A DNA stretch of 64,000 bases, taken from positions 41,705 to 105,704 of the forward strand of contig JACPQR010000170.1 of assembly GCA_016190375.1 (NCBI GenBank), written 5' to 3'. Position numbers and translations under genes: made by a program. Below the pieces are notes generated by a model, which was not told the origin of the DNA, ran no database searches, and saw nothing but the letters and a program-made list of their open reading frames with translations. The first letter of the stretch is position 1. Each line of letters begins with the position of its first letter. This DNA comes from Deltaproteobacteria bacterium (GTDB lineage Bacteria > Myxococcota_A > Polyangia > JACPQR01). Positions 43,873-54,072 of this stretch are shown here, piece after piece.

Positions 43873-44790
43873 TCAGAGACACGAGCTGCCGTTCGACGTC
43901 TCGCAGCAGTAGGCGCAGTCCCACGTGGGCTCGGTCTGGCGGAATCTACATCCGCTGGAGCAGCAGCCGCCGCCGTCATCGGCGTAGCCGGCAGCATCGA
44001 GGGCGATGCCGCAGGACGGCAGGCACTGTCCCCTGGATTCCTGGAAGTGCGGCGCTGGACCGCACTCGCAGCCGCCACCGCTGCACACCTCGCCTCGCCC
44101 GCAGTCGCCGTCGCCACAGCACTCGGCGCACTCCCCGTCGCAGCAGCGCTCCCCGCCGCCGCAGATCGACGCGCTCGTGCAGTCGCCGTCGACGCACCGG
44201 TCGGTGGTGCACGAGTCGCCGTCGTTGCAGTCCTGGTCGTTGCAGCAGGCGGCGCAGACCGAGCCGCAGCACCGCTCGCTCCCCCGGCAGCCGACCGCGA
44301 CGCAGATCCCGTCGTCGCATCCGTCGACCGAACACGGATCGCCGTCGTCACAGATGGTGCCGCAACCACCGCAGTTGTCGGGGTCCGACGACGTGTCGAC
44401 GCAGGCCGACTCGCAGCACTCCCCGACCGCGCACGCGTCATCGTCCGCCTCGCCGTTGCAATCGTCGTCGGCGCCGTCACACACCTCCGGCGCTCCGGGA
44501 AAAACCTCCGGATCGGAGTCGTCACAGTCCTGGGCGGCCATCCAGCCATCCTGGTCCGAGTCCTCGTCGGGCGCGGCGCAACGGCAGGCCGAGCAAACCT
44601 GTCCTTGCTCCTCGCACCGGATCTCCGCGCAGCAGTCGACCGCTCTGCACAAGCAGTCCTCGCACACGAAGCCGTCCGCGCACTGGAGCTCGGCGCAGCA
44701 CTCCTCCGACCCCGCATCGCGGCTGCCGGGCCCGCCGACGGCGCCGACGCAGGCAGATGCAAGCACCGCGAACAGGAGCGCCTGCCTCAC
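43873..44790 (-). CDS. Cys-rich MopE-like lipoprotein
   Basis: 305 residues. The GTG at 44790 overlaps the stop of the upstream lipoprotein gene in a GTGA arrangement. A signal peptide ends in LASACVG (lipobox). About 60 cysteines are spread through the mature protein. A classic MopE-type putative metal-binding motif is present (DSDQDGWMAAQDCDDSDPEVF, then PEVCDGADDDCNGEADDD). Most of the rest is repeated short Cys modules (CCNDQDCNDGDSCTTDRC, CCGDGDCGRGEVCSGGGC). Resembles secreted adhesive or matrix-like proteins; the metal may be calcium or copper. Function unproven. Confidence 0.75.
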   Translation of the reverse strand: MRQALLFAVLASACVGAVGGPGSRDAGSEECCAELQCADGFVCEDCLCRAVDCCAEIRCEEQGQVCSACRCAAPDEDSDQDGWMAAQDCDDSDPEVFPGAPEVCDGADDDCNGEADDDACAVGECCESACVDTSSDPDNCGGCGTICDDGDPCSVDGCDDGICVAVGCRGSERCCGSVCAACCNDQDCNDGDSCTTDRCVDGDCTSASICGGGERCCDGECAECCGDGDCGRGEVCSGGGCECGPAPHFQESRGQCLPSCGIALDAAGYADDGGGCCSSGCRFRQTEPTWDCAYCCETSNGSSCL

Positions 44791-46070
44791 GGCGCACACC
44801 GGGCCAGCGCAAAGTAGACGTCGGACGAGTCGTCGTCGTCGATTCCGTGCTGCGCCCACACGATCCCGTAAGAGCTCCCGGAGAACACCAGGTCCGGGTC
44901 CCGCGCGATCACGTCGACGCCCTCACTGACCTGCACGGGATCGATCTCGAGCTCCAGCCCGTCGCATCCCGTGGCCGCCGGCCGCGAGGTGTCCGACAGC
45001 GTCGGGGCGTCGGCTCGCGCGAGGACCACGTGGCGGCCACCGTTCGGCCGGGGCCAGAGGCCGGCGACCGCGACGCGGCGCCCGTGGCCCCAGACGACCG
45101 CCGGCGTTCCTTCGGACAGAGCGCTCGCCTCCAGGATGCACTGGACGTCCTCGCCCCCCGCGACCAGGCTCGAGATCTGCCAGACTCGCAGCCCCTCCAT
45201 GGTCCTGAGGGCCACGGCCAGCCGGCGTTCGGTGGAAGCGAGGCGAGCCGACGACCCGGCCGCGAGCTCGTCCAGGGCGATCTCGATCGTCTCGACCCGG
45301 GCGGTGCCGTCGTCCTCGGCGGCCGGCTCGAGCGCGATCCACCCGAGGCTCGCCTCGGCGTTGACCGCCATCAGCCAGCGGCGGTCGAGCCAGCCGACCG
45401 CGGGCTCGGCGCCCTGGATCGTCCCGTCGTCGGCGCAATGGTCGTCGGGGCCGCCGCCGCCCGGACCGCCGCAATCGAGCGCGTCGTCCCCCAGCTTCTC
45501 GTACGAGACGAGGCGCGATTCGCCGCTGTCGAGCGCGTAGCCGATCGCGAGCCGGTCGCCATCCCAGGCGATCGAGGGCGCTGCCGAGTCGAGCGCGCCC
45601 CACAGCACCGCGTCCTCGCGACTCGCGGTGCCGTCCGCGAACAAGCGAGCAACCTCGACGCGCCCGGCCGTCTGGATGGTCACGTAGAAGCCGGCCTTGG
45701 CAAGACCGCCGACGCCCACGACCGCGGGATCGCCCACCACGGGTGAGCCATCCAGTCCGCGCAGCGTTCCCTCCAGGCCGACGGCCCGGCCGCCGGCGTC
45801 CAGGAACCGGTAGACGAACGATCCCTCGTCCCTCCAGATCGCGACGAACCGGCGCGTGTCATGGTTCCAGCCCACGCGGGGGTTGCCGGTGCCAAGTGCG
45901 CTGGCCGACAGAGCCACCGGCGGGTCGACCTGGATCGAAGGACAGGGGTCGAAGCCACCAGGCCCCAGGTGCTCCTCGACCGTGCCCTGGTCCGGGGGCG
46001 GCAGGAGCCCCGGGTCCGGCTCGACGAGACGCGAGCACCCGGCGAGCGCCAGGAGACACAGGGCTCTCAT
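44787..46070 (-). CDS. Lipoprotein, possible beta-propeller, coupled to aroE
   Basis: 427 residues from the ATG at 46070, which overlaps the aroE stop by 4 bp. The signal peptide ends in LLALAGC (lipobox). Repeats of about 45-50 residues with the pattern VGWNHDTRRFVAIWRDEG, PSIAWDGDRLAIGYAL and AVGWLDRRWLMAVNAE suggest a six- or seven-bladed propeller. One Cys pair lies in ALDCGGPGGGGPDDHC. No enzymatic motif seen. Its place directly behind aroE in the xseA-aroE run is odd for an envelope protein. Confidence 0.65.
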   Translation of the reverse strand: MRALCLLALAGCSRLVEPDPGLLPPPDQGTVEEHLGPGGFDPCPSIQVDPPVALSASALGTGNPRVGWNHDTRRFVAIWRDEGSFVYRFLDAGGRAVGLEGTLRGLDGSPVVGDPAVVGVGGLAKAGFYVTIQTAGRVEVARLFADGTASREDAVLWGALDSAAPSIAWDGDRLAIGYALDSGESRLVSYEKLGDDALDCGGPGGGGPDDHCADDGTIQGAEPAVGWLDRRWLMAVNAEASLGWIALEPAAEDDGTARVETIEIALDELAAGSSARLASTERRLAVALRTMEGLRVWQISSLVAGGEDVQCILEASALSEGTPAVVWGHGRRVAVAGLWPRPNGGRHVVLARADAPTLSDTSRPAATGCDGLELEIDPVQVSEGVDVIARDPDLVFSGSSYGIVWAQHGIDDDDSSDVYFALARCAP

Positions 46071-46912
46071 CGATCCGACGATTCCAGCACCTCGCGCATC
46101 CGGTCGAGCGGGGCCGCTCTCCCCGTCCAGATCGTGAAGGCCCGGGCGCCCTGGTGCAAGAGCATCGTCGACCCGCCGAGCGTGGGCAGGCCCAGCTCGC
46201 GGGCCCGAGCGAGCAGCGGGGTCACCCGAGGCCGATACACGAGATCGACCACGAGGGCATGCCTTCGCATTCGCTCCAGCGCCAGCGCCCCCACGAGGTC
46301 CTCGCCGCGAGGCCCGCCATCCATGCCGGCGGGCGTGCAGTTGACGAGAAGCTGCGCCTCGGCGAGATCGGGCGCGACACCGGCTGCGCTCCAGCTTGCC
46401 CGGCCGAGCTCGGGGGAGCGGGTCAGATCCTGGACGACGCTCCTCGCCCTGTCCTCGGAGCGGGCCGCAATCGTGATCGCGGCGGCTCCGGCGCCGGCCA
46501 GTCCGACGGCGACGGCCCGAGCCGCGCCCCCCGCCCCGAGGATCACGGCTCGACCGCCCCTCGGCTCGTGGCCGGCTTGCCCGAGCGCGTCGACGAAACC
46601 CGCCGCGTCCGTGTTGTGGCCGGTCAGCCCGCGTTCCCCGCGCGCGAGCGTGTTGACCGCGCCGACCAGCCTGGCGCTCGGTGCGAGATCGTCACAGAGC
46701 GCCAGGATCGCCTCCTTGTGCGGGATCGTGACGTTGAGACCGGCGAGCCCCTGCGCGCGGATGCCGTCGATCGCGCCGCGGAGCTGGTCCGGGCGGACCT
46801 CGAGGGCGGCGTACGTGGCGTCGATCCCGAGCGCCGCGAACGCGGCGTTCATCATCGTGGGGCTTCGCGAATGAGCGATCGGAAAGCCGATCACGGCGTA
46901 CAGGTCGGTCAT
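46067..46912 (-). CDS. aroE: Shikimate dehydrogenase
   Basis: 281 residues from the ATG at 46912, which overlaps the xseA stop. Signature motifs are SRSPTMMNAAF (shikimate binding), NVTIPHKEA (catalytic Lys), GHNTDAAGF (catalytic Asp), LGAGGAARAV (NADP-binding) and the closing GGSTMLLHQGARAF. It reduces 3-dehydroshikimate to shikimate with NADPH in aromatic amino acid synthesis. The reading frame continues upstream of 46912, but that part is antisense-like sequence within xseA and is not the gene. Confidence 0.93.
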   Translation of the reverse strand: MTDLYAVIGFPIAHSRSPTMMNAAFAALGIDATYAALEVRPDQLRGAIDGIRAQGLAGLNVTIPHKEAILALCDDLAPSARLVGAVNTLARGERGLTGHNTDAAGFVDALGQAGHEPRGGRAVILGAGGAARAVAVGLAGAGAAAITIAARSEDRARSVVQDLTRSPELGRASWSAAGVAPDLAEAQLLVNCTPAGMDGGPRGEDLVGALALERMRRHALVVDLVYRPRVTPLLARARELGLPTLGGSTMLLHQGARAFTIWTGRAAPLDRMREVLESSDR

Positions 46913-48258
46913 TCGACCCGCGCCTTGAGCCGCCCGCCGCGGAGCACGAGGGTGAGCGCGTCGCCGGGCGACGCCGCGGCGGGCTCGACGAGCGCGCGAC
47001 CCGTTCTGTCGTGGAGCGCAACGGCGTAGCCGCGCGCGAGGACCGCCAGGGGCGACAGGGCCTCGAGCTGCCTCGCCATGCCCTCGGCTGCCGATCGATG
47101 AGCGGACACGCGCGATCTCGCGAGCCCGACGAGCTCGCCCCGTGCGCCCGCGAGAAGAGCCCGATCCTGGACGAGACGCGTGCGGGGGTGCGCCGAACGA
47201 AGTCGGACCTCCAGTCGCCCGAGCTCGCGGCCCAGCGGGTGCAGGCGCGCCCGCGCCAGATCGGCGCCTCTGATCACGAGGCCGTCGAGTGCCTGCCGGG
47301 CGTCCTCTATGCGCCGCTGCGGATCGCCGATCCCGTGCCGCGCGGTCGTCAGACCGTGCTCCGCCTCCCTGATCGCGGCGCTGGCCGCCCGACCGAGGCG
47401 ATGTCGAAGGGAGCCGACGCGCTCCTGGAGATCCTCGCGGGTCGGGACGACGTGCTCTCCGGCAGCGGTCGGGGTCGCGGCTCGGAGGTCCGCGACGAGG
47501 TCCGCGATCGTCACGTCGCGCTCGTGCCCCACCGCGGAGACGACCGGCACCCGGCAGGCGGCGATGGCCCGCGCGACGGCCTCGTCGTTGAAGGCCCAGA
47601 GATCCTCGACCGCTCCGCCACCTCGACCGAGGATGACGACGTCGACGTCCTCGACCCTCTGCAGGAGCTCGAGCGCCGAGACGATCTGTCGCGCCGCACC
47701 GTCGCCCTGCACCAGCGTCGGCGACAGCACGATGCGCGAGGGGAACCGACGCGTGATTGTCTTGACGATGTCGCCCCACGCCGCGCCGCTCTTGGAGGTC
47801 ACGACGCCGATCGCCTTCGGGAGCAGGGGCAACGGCCGCTTGCGCTGCGCCGCGAACAGGCCCTCGGCCTCGAGCTTCGCCTTGAGCGCCTCGAGCGCCG
47901 CCGCGAGGTCGCCCGCGCCGACGGGCGCCACGAGGCGGACCTTCATCTGGAAGCCGCCGCGCGGGACGTAGAGCGACAGGGTCCCGACGCAGCGCACGAC
48001 CAGGCCGTTGTCGAGCGCGGTCCGCACACGCGCCGCGTCGCCAGCGAACAGGACCGCGGGCAAGACCGCGTCCTGGCTCCTGTCCTTCAGGCTGAAGTAG
48101 ACATGCCCGCTCGGGTAGCGCTTGCAGCCAGTGATCTCTCCCTCCACCGCGATCTCGCCGTAGCGCTCCTCGAGGGTGGAGCGGACGTTCTGGCAGACCT
48201 CCGCGACCGAGTAGACCCGCGTCTCGGGCCGCGGTTCGCGGAAGAGGACGTACGACAT
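46909..48258 (-). CDS. xseA: Exodeoxyribonuclease VII large subunit
   Basis: 449 residues. N-terminal OB fold (AVEGEITGCKRYPSGHVYFSLKD), then the catalytic core with GVVTSKSGAAWGDI, ILGRGGGAVEDLWAFNDEAVARAI and SAVGHERDVTIADLVADLRA, then a long helical region. With XseB it degrades single-stranded DNA from both ends. No xseB is in the window. It is coupled to aroE by a 4-bp overlap and follows the cystathionine beta-synthase gene by 15 bp. Confidence 0.92.
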   Translation of the reverse strand: MSYVLFREPRPETRVYSVAEVCQNVRSTLEERYGEIAVEGEITGCKRYPSGHVYFSLKDRSQDAVLPAVLFAGDAARVRTALDNGLVVRCVGTLSLYVPRGGFQMKVRLVAPVGAGDLAAALEALKAKLEAEGLFAAQRKRPLPLLPKAIGVVTSKSGAAWGDIVKTITRRFPSRIVLSPTLVQGDGAARQIVSALELLQRVEDVDVVILGRGGGAVEDLWAFNDEAVARAIAACRVPVVSAVGHERDVTIADLVADLRAATPTAAGEHVVPTREDLQERVGSLRHRLGRAASAAIREAEHGLTTARHGIGDPQRRIEDARQALDGLVIRGADLARARLHPLGRELGRLEVRLRSAHPRTRLVQDRALLAGARGELVGLARSRVSAHRSAAEGMARQLEALSPLAVLARGYAVALHDRTGRALVEPAAASPGDALTLVLRGGRLKARVE

Positions 48259-48273
48259 CGCCCCGATTCTATC

Positions 48274-49665
<1,392 letters not shown>

Positions 49666-49709
49666 GGCTGACGCATGGCGCCGTCGCCGAGGAATTGCAA
49701 GAGCGATTG

Positions 49710-52163
49710 TCACCCGTTCCCGTTGCCGGCCCGGCTCCCGTTCGCTTTCCCGTCGCCGTCGCCCACGGTGGGGGCGAACCCGAGCTCTCCGAGCCAGGCG
49801 CGGCTCACCGGGTCCTTGGCAAGGGCCGCGACCAGCGGGTAGACGAGGTTCTGCGCCCGGGTCAGATCGAGCTCCAGGCCGAGATCTCTCGCGATCCTGA
49901 CCAGCGCGCCGGCCTTTCGCAGCCCGTCTCCCGAGGCGGCGGCGATCAGGAGGCGCACCTGCTCCTCGACAGACTCTTCGAGGAAACCGGCGGTGCGCCG
50001 CGAGTCGATCCGGTAGCCGAGGAGCGCGATCTCCGCGGCGATGGCTCGGGCCTCCCCGTATTCATCCGGATCGCAGACGCCCCGGAGCCGCTCGATCTCG
50101 CGCTCGAAGCGACTGGCGAGGGTGAGCTCGCCGGCGGCTCGGACGAGCGGCGGGAGCCGGTACCCGGCCTGTCTCAGGATGTCGAAGGTCCGCGCGTTCT
50201 CGTCGTGAAGCCGTGCGTAGGCCTCCGCAAAGCGATCCACGACGTCCTGGAACACGACGTCGAGCAGCTCCTGCCGTGCGTCCGGCAGGACGTGCTCGAG
50301 CCCGAACTCGACCTCTCCGAAGTCGTCGAGCGCGCGCAGGATCCTCGGCAGGGGGGCCCTCTGGAACTCGGAGAAGATCGCGTCGGCCGACCGGGAGAGC
50401 CGCTCCTGGCCCACCCGGCGAATGCCGGCATAGAAGTCGACGCTGCCGAGGTGGATGGCCGCGAACTCGAGGTCCCGCCGGTCGCCCGTCACGCCGTTCT
50501 CGAGGGCCACCGTGCCGGTGACCAGCGAGAAGGGCTCGTGGTGGGCGCGCCGCATCTCGAAGGCCTGGTACGCCCAGCCGGCCAGCTCGCCCCGCTCCGC
50601 CGTGTCCTTGACGAGGGACGTGAAGGCGAACTGACACGCCACTCGCTCCGGGGTCACGCAGAGCGGCTCGACCTCGGTCCGGTAGACGTCCGCCCCGCTT
50701 CCCTTCGCGGCGACGTTGCTCCTGGCCTGGGCAAGGGCGTCGAGGAGAGCCTCGCGGGGGCTCGGCACTCCCGTCTGCTCGCACAGGTCGATGACGCGGG
50801 CCGCGTACTTCATGACCTGAACCGCCTCGAGGCCCGCGATGTCGTCGAAGAACCACCCGCAGCTCGTGTACATGAGCATCGCGTGGCGCTGCATCTCGAG
50901 GAGCTGGAGCGCGCGCACGCGGTCCTGGTCGCCTGCGGGCACGCGGTGCGCGTCGAGGAAGCGCGCCGTCCCGTCGCGCGAGCGGTCGAGCACGAGCTCG
51001 ACGTACGCATCGCGCGCCGCCCACGCGTCCGCGAAGAGCCCGCACGACTCGAAGTGGGGCAGGGCCGCGTCGCGCACACGATCGAGGGCGGTTCGCAGAG
51101 GCGTTCGCCACCTCTGGTTCCATCCTGCGCGTGCTCCGACATGGCAGCCACAGTCGCGAACCCAGCGACCCACGCCGTGAGCGCAGCTCCAGGCCGTCCC
51201 CTCCCCGTCCGGGCCCGCCCGGAGCTCCGCGTCCCACCTGGGCGGGCTCTCCTCGAGGTAGGCGCCGTAGTTCGTCACGCGAAGTCCGCGTCTCGCCGCC
51301 TCGACCTCGAGCGCGTGCGCCAGCGTGAGGTCGCCGAACTGCTTGTGGTGCCCGTAGGTCTCGCCGTCCGAGGCGACGTGAAGGAGCTCGACGTGGTCGC
51401 GAGTGCGCTGGTGCGCCGCGAGGAACCGGTCGATGAAGGTCTGGCTCGAGGAGAGCGCCGACCCGAAGCTGACGTCCGCGGCGATCGGCCCGTCGTAGAA
51501 GAACAGCGCGATCGAGCGCCCGGAGCCGTCAGGGTGGAGCCAGCGGTAGGCGCGGGTGGGATCGATGGAGCCGTCCGAGACGTCGCGCCACGCTCCCGCC
51601 TCGCCGCAAGGGCGCACCCGTGCCGCCTGGTGAGGCGAGAGGATCGTGAACGCGACGCCCGCATCGATCAGGCTCGCCAGCGTGGCCCGGTCGACCGCGG
51701 TCTCGGGCAGCCACATTCCCTCGGGCTGCCGGCCGAAACGGTGCACGAAATCGGCGATGCCCCAGCGAATCTGCGTGACCCTGTCCCGCGCGCTGGCCAG
51801 CGGGAGGATCATGTGGTTGTAGGCCTGGGCGATCGCGTTGCCGTGGCCTCGCTGCAGTACCCGACTGTCACGATCCCCTTCGATGATGCGGTCGTACGTG
51901 GCCCGATCGTTCCGCTCGATCCAGCGAAGGAGCGTCGGCCCGAAGTTGAAGCTCATCCGGGCGTAGGCGTTCGCGATGTGCTCGACCCGCGCCTTCTGAT
52001 CGAACATGCGCGCGAAGGCGTTTCTCGCGTAGCACTCGGCGGAGATCCTGGCATTCCAGTCGTGGAAGGGAGCAGCGGATGCCTCCTGCTCGACCTCGTC
52101 GGTCCAGGGGTTCTCGCGTGGCGGCTGGTAGAAGTGACCATGAACTACGAGCGCGCTGGGCAT
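49710..52163 (-). CDS. GH57-like protein with DUF3536
   Basis: 817 residues. It opens with the GH57/DUF3536 hallmark LVVHGHFYQPPRENPWTD. The GH57-like barrel covers roughly the first 300 residues (WLPETAVDRATLASLIDAGV, SDGETYGHHKQFGD). The DUF3536 region occupies the rest, largely helical with RHAMLMYTSCGWFFDDIAGLEAVQ. GH57 members are alpha-amylases or glucan-branching enzymes; DUF3536 members are a distinct subfamily of uncertain substrate, and glycogen-type glucans are plausible. It is divergent from the VTC gene, with 42 bp between the starts. Confidence 0.92.
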   Translation of the reverse strand: MPSALVVHGHFYQPPRENPWTDEVEQEASAAPFHDWNARISAECYARNAFARMFDQKARVEHIANAYARMSFNFGPTLLRWIERNDRATYDRIIEGDRDSRVLQRGHGNAIAQAYNHMILPLASARDRVTQIRWGIADFVHRFGRQPEGMWLPETAVDRATLASLIDAGVAFTILSPHQAARVRPCGEAGAWRDVSDGSIDPTRAYRWLHPDGSGRSIALFFYDGPIAADVSFGSALSSSQTFIDRFLAAHQRTRDHVELLHVASDGETYGHHKQFGDLTLAHALEVEAARRGLRVTNYGAYLEESPPRWDAELRAGPDGEGTAWSCAHGVGRWVRDCGCHVGARAGWNQRWRTPLRTALDRVRDAALPHFESCGLFADAWAARDAYVELVLDRSRDGTARFLDAHRVPAGDQDRVRALQLLEMQRHAMLMYTSCGWFFDDIAGLEAVQVMKYAARVIDLCEQTGVPSPREALLDALAQARSNVAAKGSGADVYRTEVEPLCVTPERVACQFAFTSLVKDTAERGELAGWAYQAFEMRRAHHEPFSLVTGTVALENGVTGDRRDLEFAAIHLGSVDFYAGIRRVGQERLSRSADAIFSEFQRAPLPRILRALDDFGEVEFGLEHVLPDARQELLDVVFQDVVDRFAEAYARLHDENARTFDILRQAGYRLPPLVRAAGELTLASRFEREIERLRGVCDPDEYGEARAIAAEIALLGYRIDSRRTAGFLEESVEEQVRLLIAAASGDGLRKAGALVRIARDLGLELDLTRAQNLVYPLVAALAKDPVSRAWLGELGFAPTVGDGDGKANGSRAGNGNG

Positions 52164-52205
52164 GGCACGGTGAGCGTTATACTCTCAATCCCGTCGAAAG
52201 ACCTG

Positions 52206-52919
52206 ATGACCGACGCGACCATCCACCAGGTCCACCGCGAGCTAAAGTACCGCGTCGACGAAGCCGAGGCCTCCCGTCTCGAGGCGATCTTCGAGCGGGA
52301 GGTGCCGCTGCGACCTCGCATCAGGGGTCAGCGAGAGACGCTCGTGCGGGGCGTGTACCTCGACTTCTCGGACCATTCGCTGACCCGGCGGAGCCTCGCC
52401 TCGCCCACCGACAACGAGAAGGTCCGCTACCGTCACTACGAGAGCCCGTCCCTGTTCCGCGGAACGATCGAAGCGGACGTGATGGTGTGGCTCGAGGTCA
52501 AGGTGCGCAAGGGCGACGTCGTCACGAAGGAACGGATCGCCTTCCGCGGGCCGCTGATGCCACGCCTGCTCGACGGGGAAGAAGCCGCGCCCGAGGACGC
52601 CCCCGCGCTGTCGGCGCTGCTCGCGCGCGGGCAGCTCCAGCCGGTCGTCGCGGTTCGATACCGCAGGGCCGCCTTCGAGCTCCCGGATGGATCGCTCCGC
52701 CTCACCGTGGATCGCGACGTGGCGTTCCAGCGCCCCGAGCACCCGGGCCACAAGACCCCCGACGTGGGCCAGCTCGGCGGCTGCGTGGTCGAGCTGAAGG
52801 CCACGGGCGGCATCCCCGGATGGCTCTCGGAGGCGATGCGCCCGCACCCGACCTCGGAGATCTCGAAGTTCGAGACGGCGGTCCGCGCGACCGGCCTGGC
52901 CACGCTGCTCGGAGCTTGA
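52206..52919 (+). CDS. VTC-domain (polyphosphate polymerase-type) protein
   Basis: 237 residues from the ATG at 52206 (one at 52141 is less likely because it overlaps the GH57 start). VTC motifs are HRELKYRVDEAEASRL, RGVYLDFSDHSLTRR, EKVRYRHY, WLEVKVRKGDVVTKERI, VVAVRYRRAAFELPDG, LRLTVDRDV and CVVELKATGGIPGW. Basic and acidic residues line the tunnel that makes polyphosphate from ATP in the yeast VTC complex. There is no SPX domain or membrane anchor, so it is a minimal catalytic domain. It leads a compact plus-strand run with the SctST pair. Confidence 0.9.
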   Translation: MTDATIHQVHRELKYRVDEAEASRLEAIFEREVPLRPRIRGQRETLVRGVYLDFSDHSLTRRSLASPTDNEKVRYRHYESPSLFRGTIEADVMVWLEVKVRKGDVVTKERIAFRGPLMPRLLDGEEAAPEDAPALSALLARGQLQPVVAVRYRRAAFELPDGSLRLTVDRDVAFQRPEHPGHKTPDVGQLGGCVVELKATGGIPGWLSEAMRPHPTSEISKFETAVRATGLATLLGA

Positions 52920-52945
52920 CGAATTCTGGTAGTGTCGGTCGCCCG

Positions 52946-53212
52946 ATGGACGCCGAGATCCTCCGCGTCGCTCGCGAGGCGCTCTACCTCGCGCTGCTCC
53001 TTTCGATCCCCGTCCTCGCGGCGTCCCTGGTGGTCGGCCTGGTGATCTCGCTCTTGCAGGCGGTCACGCAGGTGCAGGAGCAGACGCTCTCCTTCGTTCC
53101 CAAGCTGGTCGCGGCGCTCCTCGCGCTCGCTGCCGCGGGACCCTGGATCGGGAGCGAGCTGGCGCGCTTCACGACCAGGCTCTGGAACACGATCCCGACC
53201 CTCTTCCCCTGA
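52946..53212 (+). CDS. Type III secretion export-apparatus protein SctS/FliQ
   Basis: 88 residues with two membrane helices (ALYLALLLSIPVLAASLVVGLVISLL and LVAALLALAAAGPWIG), a polar turn AVTQVQEQTLSFVPK between them and a short C-terminal tail RLWNTIPTLF. This is the complete family length. SctS/FliQ forms part of the R5Q4R1 (SctRST) export gate. It ends 1 bp before the SctT gene. Lack of neighbouring flagellar genes favours a non-flagellar (Sct) annotation, but the sequence alone does not decide. Confidence 0.88.
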   Translation: MDAEILRVAREALYLALLLSIPVLAASLVVGLVISLLQAVTQVQEQTLSFVPKLVAALLALAAAGPWIGSELARFTTRLWNTIPTLFP

Positions 53213-53213
53213 C

Positions 53214-54029
53214 ATGGGTTTTCTGGAGTCGCTGTTCGACCTGCCGGTCGACCTGACGAGCGTGATCGTCCTCGGGGGCCTCGCGGTGGCCCGGATCGCG
53301 CCGATCTTCTTCCTCGTCCCCTTCCTGGGAGGGAAGACGCTCCCCAACGAGGCGAAGATCGCGCTCGCCGTCGTCCTCGCCGTGGTCCTCTTCCCGGCGC
53401 TCGCGCCCGGACTGGCCTCGGTGCCGAGCTCGCCCGTCGCCGTGGCGGCGCTCCTGGCCAAGGAGGTACTGATCGGCGCCGCCCTCGGGATCGTCGCGGC
53501 GCTGCCGTTCTCCGCGCTCGAGATGAGCGGCCGGATCATCGACACGCTTCGCGGCGCCACCATGTCGGAGGTCCTCGATCCCCACTCGGGACAGCGCATC
53601 AGCCCCATCGGCGAGCTCCACCTGCTCGTGGGCGTCGCGGTATTCCTGGCGATCGGCGGCCATCGGGCCTTCCTGCGCACGCTTGCCAGGAGCTTCGTCG
53701 AGGTTCCGCTCCTCTCCTTTCCGAGCGCCGACGCCGCGACCGCCGGCGCCTTCGCGAGCGGCGTGGCGCACCTCGGAGGCGCCGCCCTCGCGGCCGCCCT
53801 GGGTCTCGCAGGGCCGGCCATCGTCGCGCTCGTGACGACCGAGATCGCGCTGGGCATCCTGAATCGTGCCGCCCCGCAGATGGGCGTCTACTTCGTCGGA
53901 ATGCCGCTCAGGGCCGCGGCGGGCCTCCTGGCCGCGATGCTGACGGTCGCCCTGCTTCTGCCGGTGCTCCGGGACGGCGCCGGTGACGCGATCCGCGTCC
54001 TGGGTCAGCTCCTGCACTCTCTGCCTTGA
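53214..54029 (+). CDS. Type III secretion export-apparatus protein SctT/FliR
   Basis: 271 residues with six predicted membrane segments. Family landmarks are GGLAVARIAPIFFLVPFLGG, the plug-like region SALEMSGRIIDTLRGATMSEVLDPHSGQ, FLAIGGHRAFLRTL and MGVYFVGMPLRAAAGLLAAMLTVALLLPVL. The RG in DTLRG is closer to SctT than FliR patterns. No sctR, sctU, sctV, ATPase or needle genes lie in the window, so this pair is detached from the rest of its apparatus. Coupled to SctS by a 1-bp gap. Confidence 0.88.
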   Translation: MGFLESLFDLPVDLTSVIVLGGLAVARIAPIFFLVPFLGGKTLPNEAKIALAVVLAVVLFPALAPGLASVPSSPVAVAALLAKEVLIGAALGIVAALPFSALEMSGRIIDTLRGATMSEVLDPHSGQRISPIGELHLLVGVAVFLAIGGHRAFLRTLARSFVEVPLLSFPSADAATAGAFASGVAHLGGAALAAALGLAGPAIVALVTTEIALGILNRAAPQMGVYFVGMPLRAAAGLLAAMLTVALLLPVLRDGAGDAIRVLGQLLHSLP

Positions 54030-54072
54030 GCGGACCTCGGTGGCCGTGCTAGGGGATTCCTGGAGGCGCTCG

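Noticed and set aside
46913..47779. N-terminal extension of aroE in the same frame
   Set aside because: It lies antisense-like inside xseA, and aroE has its own ATG at 46912 with the usual family start.
49695..52205. Long plus-strand frame leading into the VTC gene
   Set aside because: It runs antisense to the GH57/DUF3536 gene and has no recognised motif; only the part from about 52206 is a real gene.
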